The notes below the pieces were generated by a model. That model did not search any database, was not told the origin of the DNA, and saw only the letters and a program-made list of their open reading frames with translations. Positions 16,322-27,054 of a stretch of DNA of 64,000 bases are shown in pieces; the first letter of the stretch is position 1, and each line of letters begins with the position of its first letter. Source of the DNA: Pseudomonadota bacterium (GTDB lineage: Bacteria; Pseudomonadota; Gammaproteobacteria; Xanthomonadales; Xanthomonadaceae). The stretch spans positions 372,001-436,000 of the forward strand of contig JAFECB010000017.1 of assembly GCA_018242365.1 (NCBI GenBank), read 5' to 3'. The translations under genes were made by a program, and so were the position numbers.

Positions 16322-18463
16322 TCAATCCAGCAAGCGCGCAAACTCCATCGCCGATAGCGGGTGGCTGAGCCAGTAGCCCTGCACGAAATCACCTTCGCGC
16401 TCGCGCAGCAAGTCGTATTGGCCACGCTGTTCGACGCCCTCGGCCACGACCACGATCCCGAGGGAATGCGCCATCGCCATGGTGGCACTGGTCAGGGCGA
16501 GGTCACCGGGGTCTTCCAGCAAATCAGCAATGAAACTGCGGTCGATCTTCAGCCCATCCACCTGCACGCGGCGCAAGTGGTTGAGGCTGGAATAACCGGT
16601 ACCGAAATCGTCCAGCCACACCCGCACGCCAACACCGCGCAGGCGCGCGAGCAGGTCCGCCGCGTGGGTCACGTCGCGGATCACCGCAGTCTCGGTGACT
16701 TCCAGGTGCAGGCGCTCGGCCGCGAGGCCACTGTGACGCAGTGCGTCGGTGACCTGGGTGAACAAGGCGACGTTGCGCATCTGCTGGCCGGAGACATTGA
16801 CCGACACGAAGGCGTGGCCACCGCCGGGCAATTCCGGCCAGCTCGCGGCTTCGGCGCAGGCGGCCTGCAGGACGTGCACGCCGATGTCCTCGATCAGGCC
16901 GGACTGCTCGGCGACCGGGACAAACAACTCCGGCGGGATCGCGCCATCGGTCGGGTGGGTCCAGCGCAGGAGTGCTTCTGCACCCATCAGGGCGCGGTCG
17001 CTGGTGCGGTAGATCGGCTGGTAGACCACCGACATTTCGCCGCGTTCCCAGGCGCCGCGCAGGTTCTGTTCCATCCGCATCCGCCGCATTGCGTCCTCGG
17101 CGACTTCATGGCTGTAGAAGCGGTAGCAGTTCTTGCCGGCGAACTTGGCCTGGTACATCGCGATGTCGCCACATTTCATCAACTGCGACGCGCTGTCGGC
17201 ATCGTCCGGGAAGATCGCGACGCCCACCGAGGTGCCCAACACCAGCCGCCTGCCGTGCAGCAGCAAGGGTTCGATCAGCTCCTGTACCAGCGATTCCGCC
17301 AGCCGCGTTGCCAGGCCGCGACGGTCGCCACCTGCAGGGGCTTCCAGCAGGATCACGAATTCATCGCCGCCCAGCCGCGCGACCATCGCATCGGTTTCGC
17401 CGGCCGCGCGTACGGCGTTTTCGATGCGCATCGCCATCTGCACCAGCACGTCATCGCCGGCCTCGTGGCCGAGGGTGTCGTTCACGCCCTTGAAATCATC
17501 GAGATCGGCGAACAGCAGCACCAATTGGCCCCCGGCACCGTGCATCTCGCGCAGGCGCTGGTCAAGTTCGGTGCGAAACGCCAGCCGGTTCGCCAGGCCG
17601 GTCAGCGCATCGCTGTAGGCGGCGCGGCGCATGTCGCGGTCATGCCGGGCCACACTGTCGCGCATGCGATCAAACGAATGGATCAGATCACCCAGTTCGT
17701 CGTTGCGGGTCGCCTTCGGCATCGGTGAAGCAAAATCTCCATGCTCGATCTTGCGCGCCGCATCGCCCAGTTGCCGGATCGGCCGTACCAGCATGCGCTG
17801 CACCGCCATCGCGCCGAGCACGCAGACCCCCGCCAATCCGGCGCACATCAGCAGCAGCCACCACAAGCCGCGCCGGCTGACCTCGGACAATTGCCTGCGC
17901 AGACCGACGAGGGTTGCCTCTTCCGCATGCGAGGCTTCGCTCATGGAATAACCGACCCGCACGCCTCCCAGTCGATCATCGCCGACCTTGATCGGGCTGG
18001 AGATATCGAGTTGTCCGTCCACCTGCAGGTCCAGCGGCGTATCCGCCGCCACGATCCGGGCCGACAACGCATCACGCATCGGCCGCCCATAGGCCGCGAT
18101 CTCGCCGGAGCCATCGTGCAGGATGCGGCCTTCGCGGTCGAACACCAGCACATAGGACACGTTCGGCGCACGCAGGGCATCGCGCGCCAACACGCCGACC
18201 TTGTCGAGGTCGAAGTAGTAGAGAGGATTGGCCAGCGAATCGGCGAGCTGGCGCACCTGCGCATCGCCACTTTCGCGCAATTGCCGCAGCAGCAGTTCGT
18301 GGGTGCTCTGGCGCGCGATTTCAACGGTCCTGCGCTCGTCCCAGGATTGCCGGAACCACAGTGCCAGGGTCAGCGCCAGCATCGCGCCCAGCACCAGCAG
18401 GACGACGATGCTGAAGCGCAATTGCAGGCTCGAACGCGGCAATTTGAAGACCGCCGCCTTCAC
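16322..18463 (-). CDS. Membrane GGDEF-EAL c-di-GMP protein with periplasmic sensor and HAMP
   Basis: 713-residue inner-membrane protein: helix 1 (about 18-40), periplasmic sensor (about 41-190), helix 2, HAMP (about 205-265), GGDEF and EAL. GGDEF is intact (ARLGGDEFVILLE, near 363), but the RxxD inhibitory site five residues before it is absent. EAL is also intact (AEALLRW near 494; DDFGTGYSSLNHL later), so either activity is possible. Start is GTG at 18463 overlapping the PhnD-like gene's stop as GTGA. The binding protein upstream could deliver ligand status to the periplasmic domain; that is inference. Confidence 0.9.
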   Translation of the reverse strand: MKAAVFKLPRSSLQLRFSIVVLLVLGAMLALTLALWFRQSWDERRTVEIARQSTHELLLRQLRESGDAQVRQLADSLANPLYYFDLDKVGVLARDALRAPNVSYVLVFDREGRILHDGSGEIAAYGRPMRDALSARIVAADTPLDLQVDGQLDISSPIKVGDDRLGGVRVGYSMSEASHAEEATLVGLRRQLSEVSRRGLWWLLLMCAGLAGVCVLGAMAVQRMLVRPIRQLGDAARKIEHGDFASPMPKATRNDELGDLIHSFDRMRDSVARHDRDMRRAAYSDALTGLANRLAFRTELDQRLREMHGAGGQLVLLFADLDDFKGVNDTLGHEAGDDVLVQMAMRIENAVRAAGETDAMVARLGGDEFVILLEAPAGGDRRGLATRLAESLVQELIEPLLLHGRRLVLGTSVGVAIFPDDADSASQLMKCGDIAMYQAKFAGKNCYRFYSHEVAEDAMRRMRMEQNLRGAWERGEMSVVYQPIYRTSDRALMGAEALLRWTHPTDGAIPPELFVPVAEQSGLIEDIGVHVLQAACAEAASWPELPGGGHAFVSVNVSGQQMRNVALFTQVTDALRHSGLAAERLHLEVTETAVIRDVTHAADLLARLRGVGVRVWLDDFGTGYSSLNHLRRVQVDGLKIDRSFIADLLEDPGDLALTSATMAMAHSLGIVVVAEGVEQRGQYDLLREREGDFVQGYWLSHPLSAMEFARLLD

Positions 18464-19422
18464 TCGACCTCCCTGCGCACGCGCTGGACGCCCTGCCCGA
18501 GCCGGGACAGCGCCGCACGATCCCTGGGCTCGATCGCGACGAAGCGCGAGGTGCCCATGAACTTTCGAAGGGCGTCGGCTGCCGCCGGGTCATCGGCGGC
18601 GGCCAGCAACAATTCACGCAATCGCGCCTCCACCCTCGGATCGAGCCCGGCACGCGCCAGCATCACCGCGCGCGGCACGTCCTCGCTGCGGCCGATGATC
18701 CGCATGTCGCGCACGAAGGCAGGCGGCACCCGGCGCGGGTCGACCCAATCCTGATTGCTGAGCACACCGGCGTCGACCAGTCCCTTGTGCACCCAGGTGG
18801 CGACATTCAGCTCGGTGCGCGCGAACAGGTAACCGATCCGTCCCGGCACCGGTTTGTCCATCGGAGACAGCAAGGGCTCCAGCGCCCCGCCCATGCCCAG
18901 CAGCTGGGCAGCAGGGAGGTAATAGGCGCTAGTCGAATTCGGGCTCTGGAACGCCACCGTGTGTCCGCGCAGGTCCTGCAGGGTCTGGATCGGGCTGTCG
19001 TTGCGGACAAAGAACAGGGAGTGATAGCGCACGTCACCTTCGCGCTCGGCGATCACGAAGGCGTGCGCGACGCCACGCCCTTCCAGTACCGAGGAATTGC
19101 CGGCGGTCTCGCTGATCAAGTCGACGCTGCCACGCCGCAGGTAACTCGCCATCTGCTGCAGGTCGCGCGCCATCAGGATCCGGCCGCGGTGGATGCCGAC
19201 ATCGGCCATGCGCGGCACAAGGTAATCGAGCAGCGGCTTGAGTTGTTCGTAATGGGCCTTGGGGTCGTCACTGATCCGCCCCAGTACCAGCACGCCCGCC
19301 TCGGTATCGTCACCCACGGCCTGCGCCTGCGCCGCGGGTGCCACTGCAAACCACAATGCGAACAGGACGGCGAGTAGCCACGGAGCCCGTTGCATGGCGG
19401 ATGTGCGGCGTGCCTGAGTCAT
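18460..19422 (-). CDS. PhnD-type periplasmic phosphonate/phosphate-like substrate-binding protein
   Basis: 320 residues if started at 19422, 311 if started at Met10 (19395). A signal peptide (WLLAVLFALWFAVAPAAQAQA) precedes a PhnD/PtxB-like fold: LVLGRISDDPKAHYEQLKPLLDYL, MASYLRRGSVDLISETAG, and GHTVAFQSPNSTSAYYLPA, the loop that usually contacts the anion. No ABC permease or ATPase is adjacent. The gene lies 10 nt after trmJ and overlaps the GGDEF-EAL start by 4 nt, so a sensory rather than transport role is likely. The real ligand is unknown. Confidence 0.83.
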   Translation of the reverse strand: MTQARRTSAMQRAPWLLAVLFALWFAVAPAAQAQAVGDDTEAGVLVLGRISDDPKAHYEQLKPLLDYLVPRMADVGIHRGRILMARDLQQMASYLRRGSVDLISETAGNSSVLEGRGVAHAFVIAEREGDVRYHSLFFVRNDSPIQTLQDLRGHTVAFQSPNSTSAYYLPAAQLLGMGGALEPLLSPMDKPVPGRIGYLFARTELNVATWVHKGLVDAGVLSNQDWVDPRRVPPAFVRDMRIIGRSEDVPRAVMLARAGLDPRVEARLRELLLAAADDPAAADALRKFMGTSRFVAIEPRDRAALSRLGQGVQRVRREVE

Positions 19423-19432
19423 TCCTCTCAGG

Positions 19433-20236
19433 CTACAGGATTTCGCTGCTTCCGGCGCGCTGTCCGGCCAGCCGCGCCATGCGTTCGGAATCGGCAAGGA
19501 TCCCGTGCAGCAGGCGCACTTCCGCGGCATCGAGATTGGCACGCAGGTACAGCCGGCGCAGCTTGCGCATGGCCGAATCCGGCGTGCGTCCCTTGTGGAA
19601 ATCGATGGCGTCGAGGGTCGTTGCGAGGTGCTCGAACAGACCTTCGAGCTGAGCATGGGTGGCGGCATCGCCGCTCGGTGGCGGCGTGCGCACGCCTTCA
19701 TCGCTCGCGGCAGGCTCGGGCGTGTCGCCCAGCAGTGCGCAGCGCAGTTCGTAGCTCAGTACCTGCACCGCCGCAGCGAGGTTGAGCGAACTGAACTCGG
19801 GATTGGAAGGAATGTGCACCGCGCCGTTGCACAGCGCCATTTCGGCATTGTCGAGGCCGCTGCGTTCACGCCCGAACACCAGGGCCACCGGCCCGCTGGC
19901 CGCGGCGACCAGTGCCCGCCCGGCGGCAACGCGCGGGTGCAGGGGCTCCAGCTGGATGCGCCGGTTGCGGGCAGTGCAACCCAGCACCCAGCGACAATCG
20001 GCCACGGCTTCGGCCAGACTGGCGAACACCGGTGCGGCCTCGATCAGATCGTCGGCACCTGCGGCCATCGCGTGAGTGTCGCGGTCCGGCGCTTTTTCCG
20101 GTGCCACCAGCACCAGGCTGGACAGCCCCATGGTCTTCATTGCCCGCGCCGCGGAACCAATATTGCCGGGGTGCTGGGTACCGACCAGCACGATTCGCAG
20201 GTTGTGTTCGAGCGCCGTCCGCGATGATGCATCCAT
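19433..20236 (-). CDS. trmJ: tRNA (cytidine/uridine-2'-O-)-methyltransferase TrmJ
   Basis: 267-residue SPOUT methyltransferase that modifies position 32 of tRNAs. Signatures are [19 protein letters not shown] near the N-terminus, [15 protein letters not shown] in the middle and the knot-forming [21 protein letters not shown]-terminal helical extension (about 175-267) contains the TrmJ dimerisation region. ATG at 20236 is chosen; the open frame continues 33 codons upstream without conserved sequence. First gene of a trmJ / PhnD-like / GGDEF-EAL run and divergent from suhB. Confidence 0.93.
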   Translation of the reverse strand: MDASSRTALEHNLRIVLVGTQHPGNIGSAARAMKTMGLSSLVLVAPEKAPDRDTHAMAAGADDLIEAAPVFASLAEAVADCRWVLGCTARNRRIQLEPLHPRVAAGRALVAAASGPVALVFGRERSGLDNAEMALCNGAVHIPSNPEFSSLNLAAAVQVLSYELRCALLGDTPEPAASDEGVRTPPPSGDAATHAQLEGLFEHLATTLDAIDFHKGRTPDSAMRKLRRLYLRANLDAAEVRLLHGILADSERMARLAGQRAGSSEIL

Positions 20237-20329
20237 GCGCCAATGGTAAACTCTCCGCCCCGGACCCGAGCCGGGAACGCTCTTTTCCGCCTTCGCCCCC
20301 CGCGCCTTCGTACCTCGAGGTTCTTCGCC

Positions 20330-21151
20330 ATGCAAAAACCGATCGTCAATGTCATGGTGAAGGCGGCGCGTTCAGCCAGTGGCGTGCTGCTGCGCGGGAT
20401 GAACAAGCTCGACGCGATCAATGTGGTCGAGAAGGACCGGCAGGACTACGCCAGCGAGCTGGACGAGCAGGCCGAACAGACCATCATCCGCGAACTGCGC
20501 CGCGCCCATCCCGATGCCGCCTTCCTTGGCGAGGAAACCGGGATTCAGGGCCGCGGCGGTGCGCTGTTCGTGATCGATCCGCTGGACGGCACCAGCAATT
20601 ACCTGCGCGGCTTCCCGCATTGGTGCATCTCGATCGCGCTGGTCGAAGGCGGGGTGGCGCAGCACGGGGTGGTGTTTGATCCGCTGCGCAATGAATTGTT
20701 CGTCGCCAGCCGTGGTGCCGGGGCCATGCTCAATGATCGTCGCCTGCGCGTCTCCGAGCGCAAGGACCTGACCGGTGCGGTGCTGGCCACCGGCTTCCCG
20801 CCGCGCGAGCGCGAACGTGCGCCGGCCCAGCTCGATTGCCTGCGCGGGATCCTGCAAACCGCCGAGGATTTCCGCCGCACCGGCTCGGCCGCGCTCGATC
20901 TGGCCTATGTCGCCAGCGGCCGTTGCGATGGCTATTTCGAAGCCGGCCTGAAAGCCTGGGACATTGCCGCCGGCCAGCTGCTGGTCCGAGAGGCGGGCGG
21001 CACGGTCTGTGATTTCAATGGCGCAAGCCACGGACCATTGGATGGTCGTGCGGCAGCCAGGAGCCACCAGATCGTCGCCGGCAATCTCAAGCTGGCCGCC
21101 GTGCTGCAGAAGGCGATCATCGATTCGGGCTATGCGGCGGCGTGTCGCTGA
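20330..21151 (+). CDS. suhB: Inositol monophosphatase family protein SuhB
   Basis: 273-residue Mg2+-dependent phosphatase. Metal-binding motifs are GEETG (near 67), [17 protein letters not shown] (near 83-99) and [15 protein letters not shown] (near 210). The N-terminus [17 protein letters not shown] matches SuhB, which in gammaproteobacteria also joins rRNA antitermination complexes. ATG at 20330 has GAGG 8 nt upstream. A strong hairpin terminator follows 27 nt downstream. Confidence 0.94.
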   Translation: MQKPIVNVMVKAARSASGVLLRGMNKLDAINVVEKDRQDYASELDEQAEQTIIRELRRAHPDAAFLGEETGIQGRGGALFVIDPLDGTSNYLRGFPHWCISIALVEGGVAQHGVVFDPLRNELFVASRGAGAMLNDRRLRVSERKDLTGAVLATGFPPRERERAPAQLDCLRGILQTAEDFRRTGSAALDLAYVASGRCDGYFEAGLKAWDIAAGQLLVREAGGTVCDFNGASHGPLDGRAAARSHQIVAGNLKLAAVLQKAIIDSGYAAACR

Positions 21152-21178
21152 TCAGCGACACGGGACACCCATGAAATG

Positions 21179-21206
21179 AAAAAGCCGCGCATCCGCGCGG
21201 CTTTTT
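21179..21206. terminator. Strong bidirectional terminator between suhB and secF
   Basis: Perfect 12-bp inverted repeat (21179-21190 and 21195-21206), AAAAAGCCGCGC / GCGCGGCTTTTT, with loop ATCC. T runs leave the stem on both strands, so it can end suhB and yajC-secD-secF. Confidence 0.9.
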
Positions 21207-21245
21207 CTTGCCTGCCTGGTCAGGACCGGGCCACGCCCGGCCACA

Positions 21246-22208
21246 TCACGGCCGCTTGGCCAACTCCGCGTTGTCCTTGGCCTTGGGCATCAGGTCCTGC
21301 TTGGTGACGCGCAGGCCGCCCATGGTCAGCATCGCGCAGGCGATGAAGATCGAGGACAGGGTGCCGATGATGATGCCGATCATCTGCGATTCCGCCATCC
21401 CGCGCAGCGAGTCACCGCCGAACAGATACAGCGACACCACGGTCAGGAAGGCCACGAACGAGGTGATCACCGTACGCGACAGGGTCTGGTTGACCGACTT
21501 GTTCAGGATCTCGGTGGGATCCGCGCGCAGGCTGCGGAAGTTCTCGCGCACGCGATCGAACACCACGATGGTGTCGTTGATCGAGTAGCCCATCACCGAC
21601 AGGATGCCGGCAAGCACGTTGAGATCGAACTCGTGGCGACTGACCGCGAACCAGCCCGCGCAGACGATGACGTCGTGCATGGTGCCGACGGTCGCCGCGA
21701 TCGCGAACTTCTTCTCGAAGCGCACCGAGATATACAGCAGGAAGCCGACGATCACGAAGATCACCGCGTACATGCCGTTCAAGGCCAGGTCCTTGCCGAC
21801 CTCGGCGCTGATCACCGAGCTGCTGCGCTTGCTGGCCGGATTACCCGGCAGCGAGGCCGCCCGCGCAACCGCATCACCAAGGCTGGACGCCTTGTCCTGG
21901 TTGCTTTCCTGCTTGTCTTCGGTCTGCAGGCGCACCAGCAGGTCATGATCGCTGCCGAAGCTCTGCACTTCCGCATCGCGGAAGCCGGCGGCGATCAATT
22001 GCTCGCGGACTTTATCGACATTCGGCTTCTGCACGTAGCGCAGTTCAACACCGACACCGCCGGTGAAGTCCAGCGAGAAGTTGAACCCTTGGGTGACCAT
22101 CGCGATGATCGAACCGAGCATCAACAGACCGGCGATCGTCAGCGACACCCAGCGCATCCGCATGAAGTCGATGTTGCTGTCGTACGGGAACACATTGAAA
22201 GGCTTCAT
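21246..22208 (-). CDS. secF: Protein translocase subunit SecF
   Basis: 320-residue six-helix RND-type subunit of the Sec translocon. Signatures are FNFSLDFTGGVGVEL after helix 1, VLAGILSVMGYSINDTIVVFDRVREN and the late LSRTVITSF. It works with SecD to complete proton-driven protein export. It lies 12 nt downstream of secD, last gene of yajC-secD-secF. Confidence 0.97.
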   Translation of the reverse strand: MKPFNVFPYDSNIDFMRMRWVSLTIAGLLMLGSIIAMVTQGFNFSLDFTGGVGVELRYVQKPNVDKVREQLIAAGFRDAEVQSFGSDHDLLVRLQTEDKQESNQDKASSLGDAVARAASLPGNPASKRSSSVISAEVGKDLALNGMYAVIFVIVGFLLYISVRFEKKFAIAATVGTMHDVIVCAGWFAVSRHEFDLNVLAGILSVMGYSINDTIVVFDRVRENFRSLRADPTEILNKSVNQTLSRTVITSFVAFLTVVSLYLFGGDSLRGMAESQMIGIIIGTLSSIFIACAMLTMGGLRVTKQDLMPKAKDNAELAKRP

Positions 22209-22220
22209 CGCATGTGCTCC

Positions 22221-24089
22221 TTAAATCGAGACCGACGTCAGCTTGCGCTTGCCGCCGTAGATCGCGGTCGCGATACCGCGCGAGACCGAGACCGCGGTAT
22301 AGGCCGAGGTGATGATGCCGAGCATGGTGGTCATGCCGAAGCCCTTCAGCGGACCACTGCCGAAGGCGAACATCGCAAGGCCGGCGAGGAAGGCGGTGAC
22401 GTTGGCGTCCAGAATCGTGCCGGACGCACGCTCGTAACCCTCGGCGATGGCCTTCTGCACGGGCAGCCCCAATCGCAACTCTTCGCGTATGCGTTCGTTG
22501 ATCAGCACGTTGGCGTCCACCGACATGCCCACGGTCAAGGCGATACCGGCAAGGCCCGGCAAGCTCATGGTGGCGCCGATCAGGGACATCAGGGCGAACA
22601 CCATCACCAGGTTGATCAGCAGCGCGAGGCAGGTGATCAGGCCGAACATCCGGTAGTACACCAGGAAGAAGCCGAGCGCGAACAGGAACGAATAGGTCAC
22701 CGCCATCAGGCCGCGGTCGATATTTTCCTTGCCGAGGCTGGGGCCGATGGTGCGCTCATCGACGAAGTCCATCGGTGCCGCCAGCGCGCCAGCACGCAGC
22801 AGCAAGGCCAGATCCGAGGCTTCCTTCATGCTCTCGAGGCCGGTGGTCTGGAACTCCTTGCCCAGCGTGCCCTGGATCGTGGCGACCGAGATCACCTGCT
22901 CGCGGGTGCGGGTGCTGTGGACTTCCTTGCCGTCCACCATCTTCACTTCCGGGATGCGCTCGATGTAGACCACCGACAGCAATTTGCCGACGTGCATGCT
23001 GGAGTAGTCGAACATGCGCTGGCCGCCGATCGCGTTCAGGCGGATCCGCACCGCCGGGGTGCCGGATTGAGAATCGAAGAACGCCGACGCGGTCTGCAGC
23101 TGTTCGCCCGAGGCGATCACCCGCTTGTTGAGCAGGATCGGGAGCGGCTTGCCGTCCGGGCCGAGCCGCTTCTGGTAATAGATGCGCGCTTCCGGCGGCA
23201 CATTGCCGGTGTCGCGCGCTTCCACCGCATTGCCTTCGACCACGCCACGGAACTCCAGCGTGGCGGTTGCGCCGAGGATACGCTTGGCCTGCGCGGTGTC
23301 CTGCACGCCCGGCAGCTGCACCGCGATGCGGTCCGCGCCCTGCCGCTGGATGATCGGCTCGGCCACGCCCAGCTCGTTGATGCGGTTGCTCAGGGTGCCG
23401 ATGTTCTGCTGCACGGCATCGGTGAGGTACTTGTCCAGCTCGACCTGCGGGATGGTGACGGTGATGATCTCGCCGTTGTCGTCGATCCGGTAGGTCGGCA
23501 TGGTGCGCGCGATCAGCTGCTGCGCCGCGTCTGCGTTCTGGCCGGTGGCGAGCTTGGCGATGACCGAATTGTTGCCGGCCGGCTCCACCGAGATGTAACG
23601 GATGTGGTTGTCGCGGAACACGCCGCGAATGTCCTCGGCAGTCGATTCGAACATCTTCTGCATCGCCGCGTGGCGATCGACCTGCATCAGGAAGTAGACG
23701 CCGCCCTGCAAGTCGAGGCCCAGCAGCATGGGTTTGGCGTGGATCGCCGCCATCCAGTCCGGCACCGTCGAGGCCAGGTTCAGCGCCACCACGTAGTCGC
23801 TGCCGACCAGGTCACGCAACACGCCAGCGGCACGCGACTGGTCATCCGACGATGCCATCCGCACCAGCAGGTTGCCGTTGTCCTGGATTTCGACTTCCTT
23901 GGCCTGCAGGTGCGCGCCTTTGAGTGCGGTCTCGATCTTGGTGCGGAAGGCCGCATCCACGGTGAACCCGCGGTTGGGTGTGATCTGCACCGACGGATCC
24001 GACGGGTACATGTTCGGGATCGCGTACAGGGCGCTGAGCAGCAGCACCAGCACGGCAATGGCGTATTTCAGGCGGCTGTAGACAAGCAT
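22221..24089 (-). CDS. secD: Protein translocase subunit SecD
   Basis: 622-residue partner of SecF. An N-terminal helix (YAIAVLVLLLSALYAIPNMY) and the large periplasmic P1 region are followed by six helices. GLDLQGGVYFLMQVD is the SecD head motif; VGMSVDANVLINERIREEL carries the conserved Asp of the proton pathway. Length and order are typical. yajC lies 61 nt upstream. Confidence 0.97.
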   Translation of the reverse strand: MLVYSRLKYAIAVLVLLLSALYAIPNMYPSDPSVQITPNRGFTVDAAFRTKIETALKGAHLQAKEVEIQDNGNLLVRMASSDDQSRAAGVLRDLVGSDYVVALNLASTVPDWMAAIHAKPMLLGLDLQGGVYFLMQVDRHAAMQKMFESTAEDIRGVFRDNHIRYISVEPAGNNSVIAKLATGQNADAAQQLIARTMPTYRIDDNGEIITVTIPQVELDKYLTDAVQQNIGTLSNRINELGVAEPIIQRQGADRIAVQLPGVQDTAQAKRILGATATLEFRGVVEGNAVEARDTGNVPPEARIYYQKRLGPDGKPLPILLNKRVIASGEQLQTASAFFDSQSGTPAVRIRLNAIGGQRMFDYSSMHVGKLLSVVYIERIPEVKMVDGKEVHSTRTREQVISVATIQGTLGKEFQTTGLESMKEASDLALLLRAGALAAPMDFVDERTIGPSLGKENIDRGLMAVTYSFLFALGFFLVYYRMFGLITCLALLINLVMVFALMSLIGATMSLPGLAGIALTVGMSVDANVLINERIREELRLGLPVQKAIAEGYERASGTILDANVTAFLAGLAMFAFGSGPLKGFGMTTMLGIITSAYTAVSVSRGIATAIYGGKRKLTSVSI

Positions 24090-24150
24090 CGGGAACCCTC
24101 AGTTGGCGGCAGGCGCCAGACCGTCGGACATCAGTGGAAAACGGAACGGA

Positions 24151-24495
24151 TCACGCCGATTTCAGCGTGCCCTTGGGCAGGACGTTGGAAATGGCGCCCT
24201 TCTGCACGCGCAGTTGCACGCCGCTGGCCACTTCCACGGTGATGAAGCTCTCGCCGAGTGCGACCACGGTGCCGGCGATGCCGCCGCTGGTGATGACTTC
24301 ATCGCCCTTGCCGAGCTTGTCGATCATCTGCCGATGCTCCTTCTGCCGCTTCATCTGCGGGCGGATCATCAGGAAATACATGATCCCGATCAGGGCGATG
24401 AAAAACACGACCGAGGACATCATGCTTTGTTCAGGGGCCGCACCGGCGGTCTGGGCGTGGGCAACGGGAATCAGGAAATCGAGGGGATTCATCAT
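24151..24495 (-). CDS. yajC: Preprotein translocase accessory subunit YajC
   Basis: 114-residue single-helix protein (VVFFIALIGIMYFLMIRPQM) with the family motif IRPQMKRQKEH and a cytoplasmic DUF219 domain containing GDEVITSGGIAGTV. It associates with SecDF. Start is ATG at 24495 or the next Met codon; the frame continues upstream without homology. tgt lies 126 nt upstream. Confidence 0.95.
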   Translation of the reverse strand: MMNPLDFLIPVAHAQTAGAAPEQSMMSSVVFFIALIGIMYFLMIRPQMKRQKEHRQMIDKLGKGDEVITSGGIAGTVVALGESFITVEVASGVQLRVQKGAISNVLPKGTLKSA

Positions 24496-24621
24496 GGATC
24501 CGGGGGGAATGGGTTGAAACGGCCAACCAGGCGGCCAGCCGCGCATTATGCCACGCGCCGCCGCGGTTTCCGGCAGCGAAAGATTGCAATCGGGTAATGC
24601 CAGCGGCTGAAGCGGAAACGC

Positions 24622-26783
<2,162 letters not shown>

Positions 26784-26812
26784 GAAATCGGTACGCAGGT
26801 GTCAAACCGCGC

Positions 26813-26818
26813 ATTGTA
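26813..26818 (-). promoter_or_regulatory. Putative -10 element of the queA operon
   Basis: TACAAT on the minus strand, 30 nt upstream of the queA start codon. No good -35 lies at the right distance, so confidence is limited. Confidence 0.45.
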
Positions 26819-26854
26819 GAGAATGCTCACGGCGGGCATGGCATGCACCCGCGC

Positions 26855-26884
26855 TTGACAGCTCTCGCCGCAGTGCAGCAAAGT
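26855..26884 (+). promoter_or_regulatory. Promoter of the thr operon
   Basis: A perfect -35 TTGACA (26855-26860), then an 18-bp spacer and a weak -10 CAAAGT (26879-26884). It lies just upstream of the threonine-rich leader. Transcription would begin near 26891, at or only a few nt before the leader's first ATG, implying a very short or absent 5' UTR. Confidence 0.6.
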
Positions 26885-26903
26885 CGGCACCATGTCCTTG
26901 TGC

Positions 26904-26966
26904 ATGACCATTACCACCCCGACCACCACTGGCACCACGCCGGTGCGGTCGGTCATGCCTGGGTAA
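26904..26966 (+). CDS. thrL: thr operon leader peptide
   Basis: 20-residue peptide MTITTPTTTGTTPVRSVMPG. Eight of its first twelve residues are Thr and one is Ile, the composition of a ThrL regulatory peptide. An in-frame ATG at 26892 would add MSLC. No Shine-Dalgarno is visible for either start. With the TTGACA promoter just upstream, the ATG at 26892 could begin a leaderless transcript. The stop TAA is 88 nt before thrA. Ribosome stalling at Thr codons under threonine-tRNA shortage would change folding of the following RNA. Confidence 0.8.
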   Translation: MTITTPTTTGTTPVRSVMPG

Positions 26967-26987
26967 CGCGTCACACCAGTCAACGGC

Positions 26988-27050
26988 CCCCGCAGCAACG
27001 AGGCGGGGCGCGAATCCCGACTCCACGCCGCGTGGGCCTCCAATCGGAGG
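26988..27050 (+). promoter_or_regulatory. Attenuator region of thrABC with Shine-Dalgarno-sequestering hairpin
   Basis: Three small stems follow the leader peptide: CCCCGC/GCGGGG (26988-26993 with 27003-27008), CCACG/CGTGG (27023-27027 with 27031-27035) and CCTCC/GGAGG (27037-27041 with 27046-27050). The last stem contains the thrA Shine-Dalgarno GGAGG, four bases before the ATG at 27055. No T run follows any stem, so control is more likely at translation initiation than by an intrinsic terminator. Alternative pairings were not computed. Confidence 0.6.
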
Positions 27051-27054
27051 TTCC

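Noticed and set aside
21633-24242. Very long open frame antisense to secD and secF
   Set aside because: GC-rich third positions of secDF open the antisense frame; composition is His/Gln/Arg-rich with no domain and no ribosome site.
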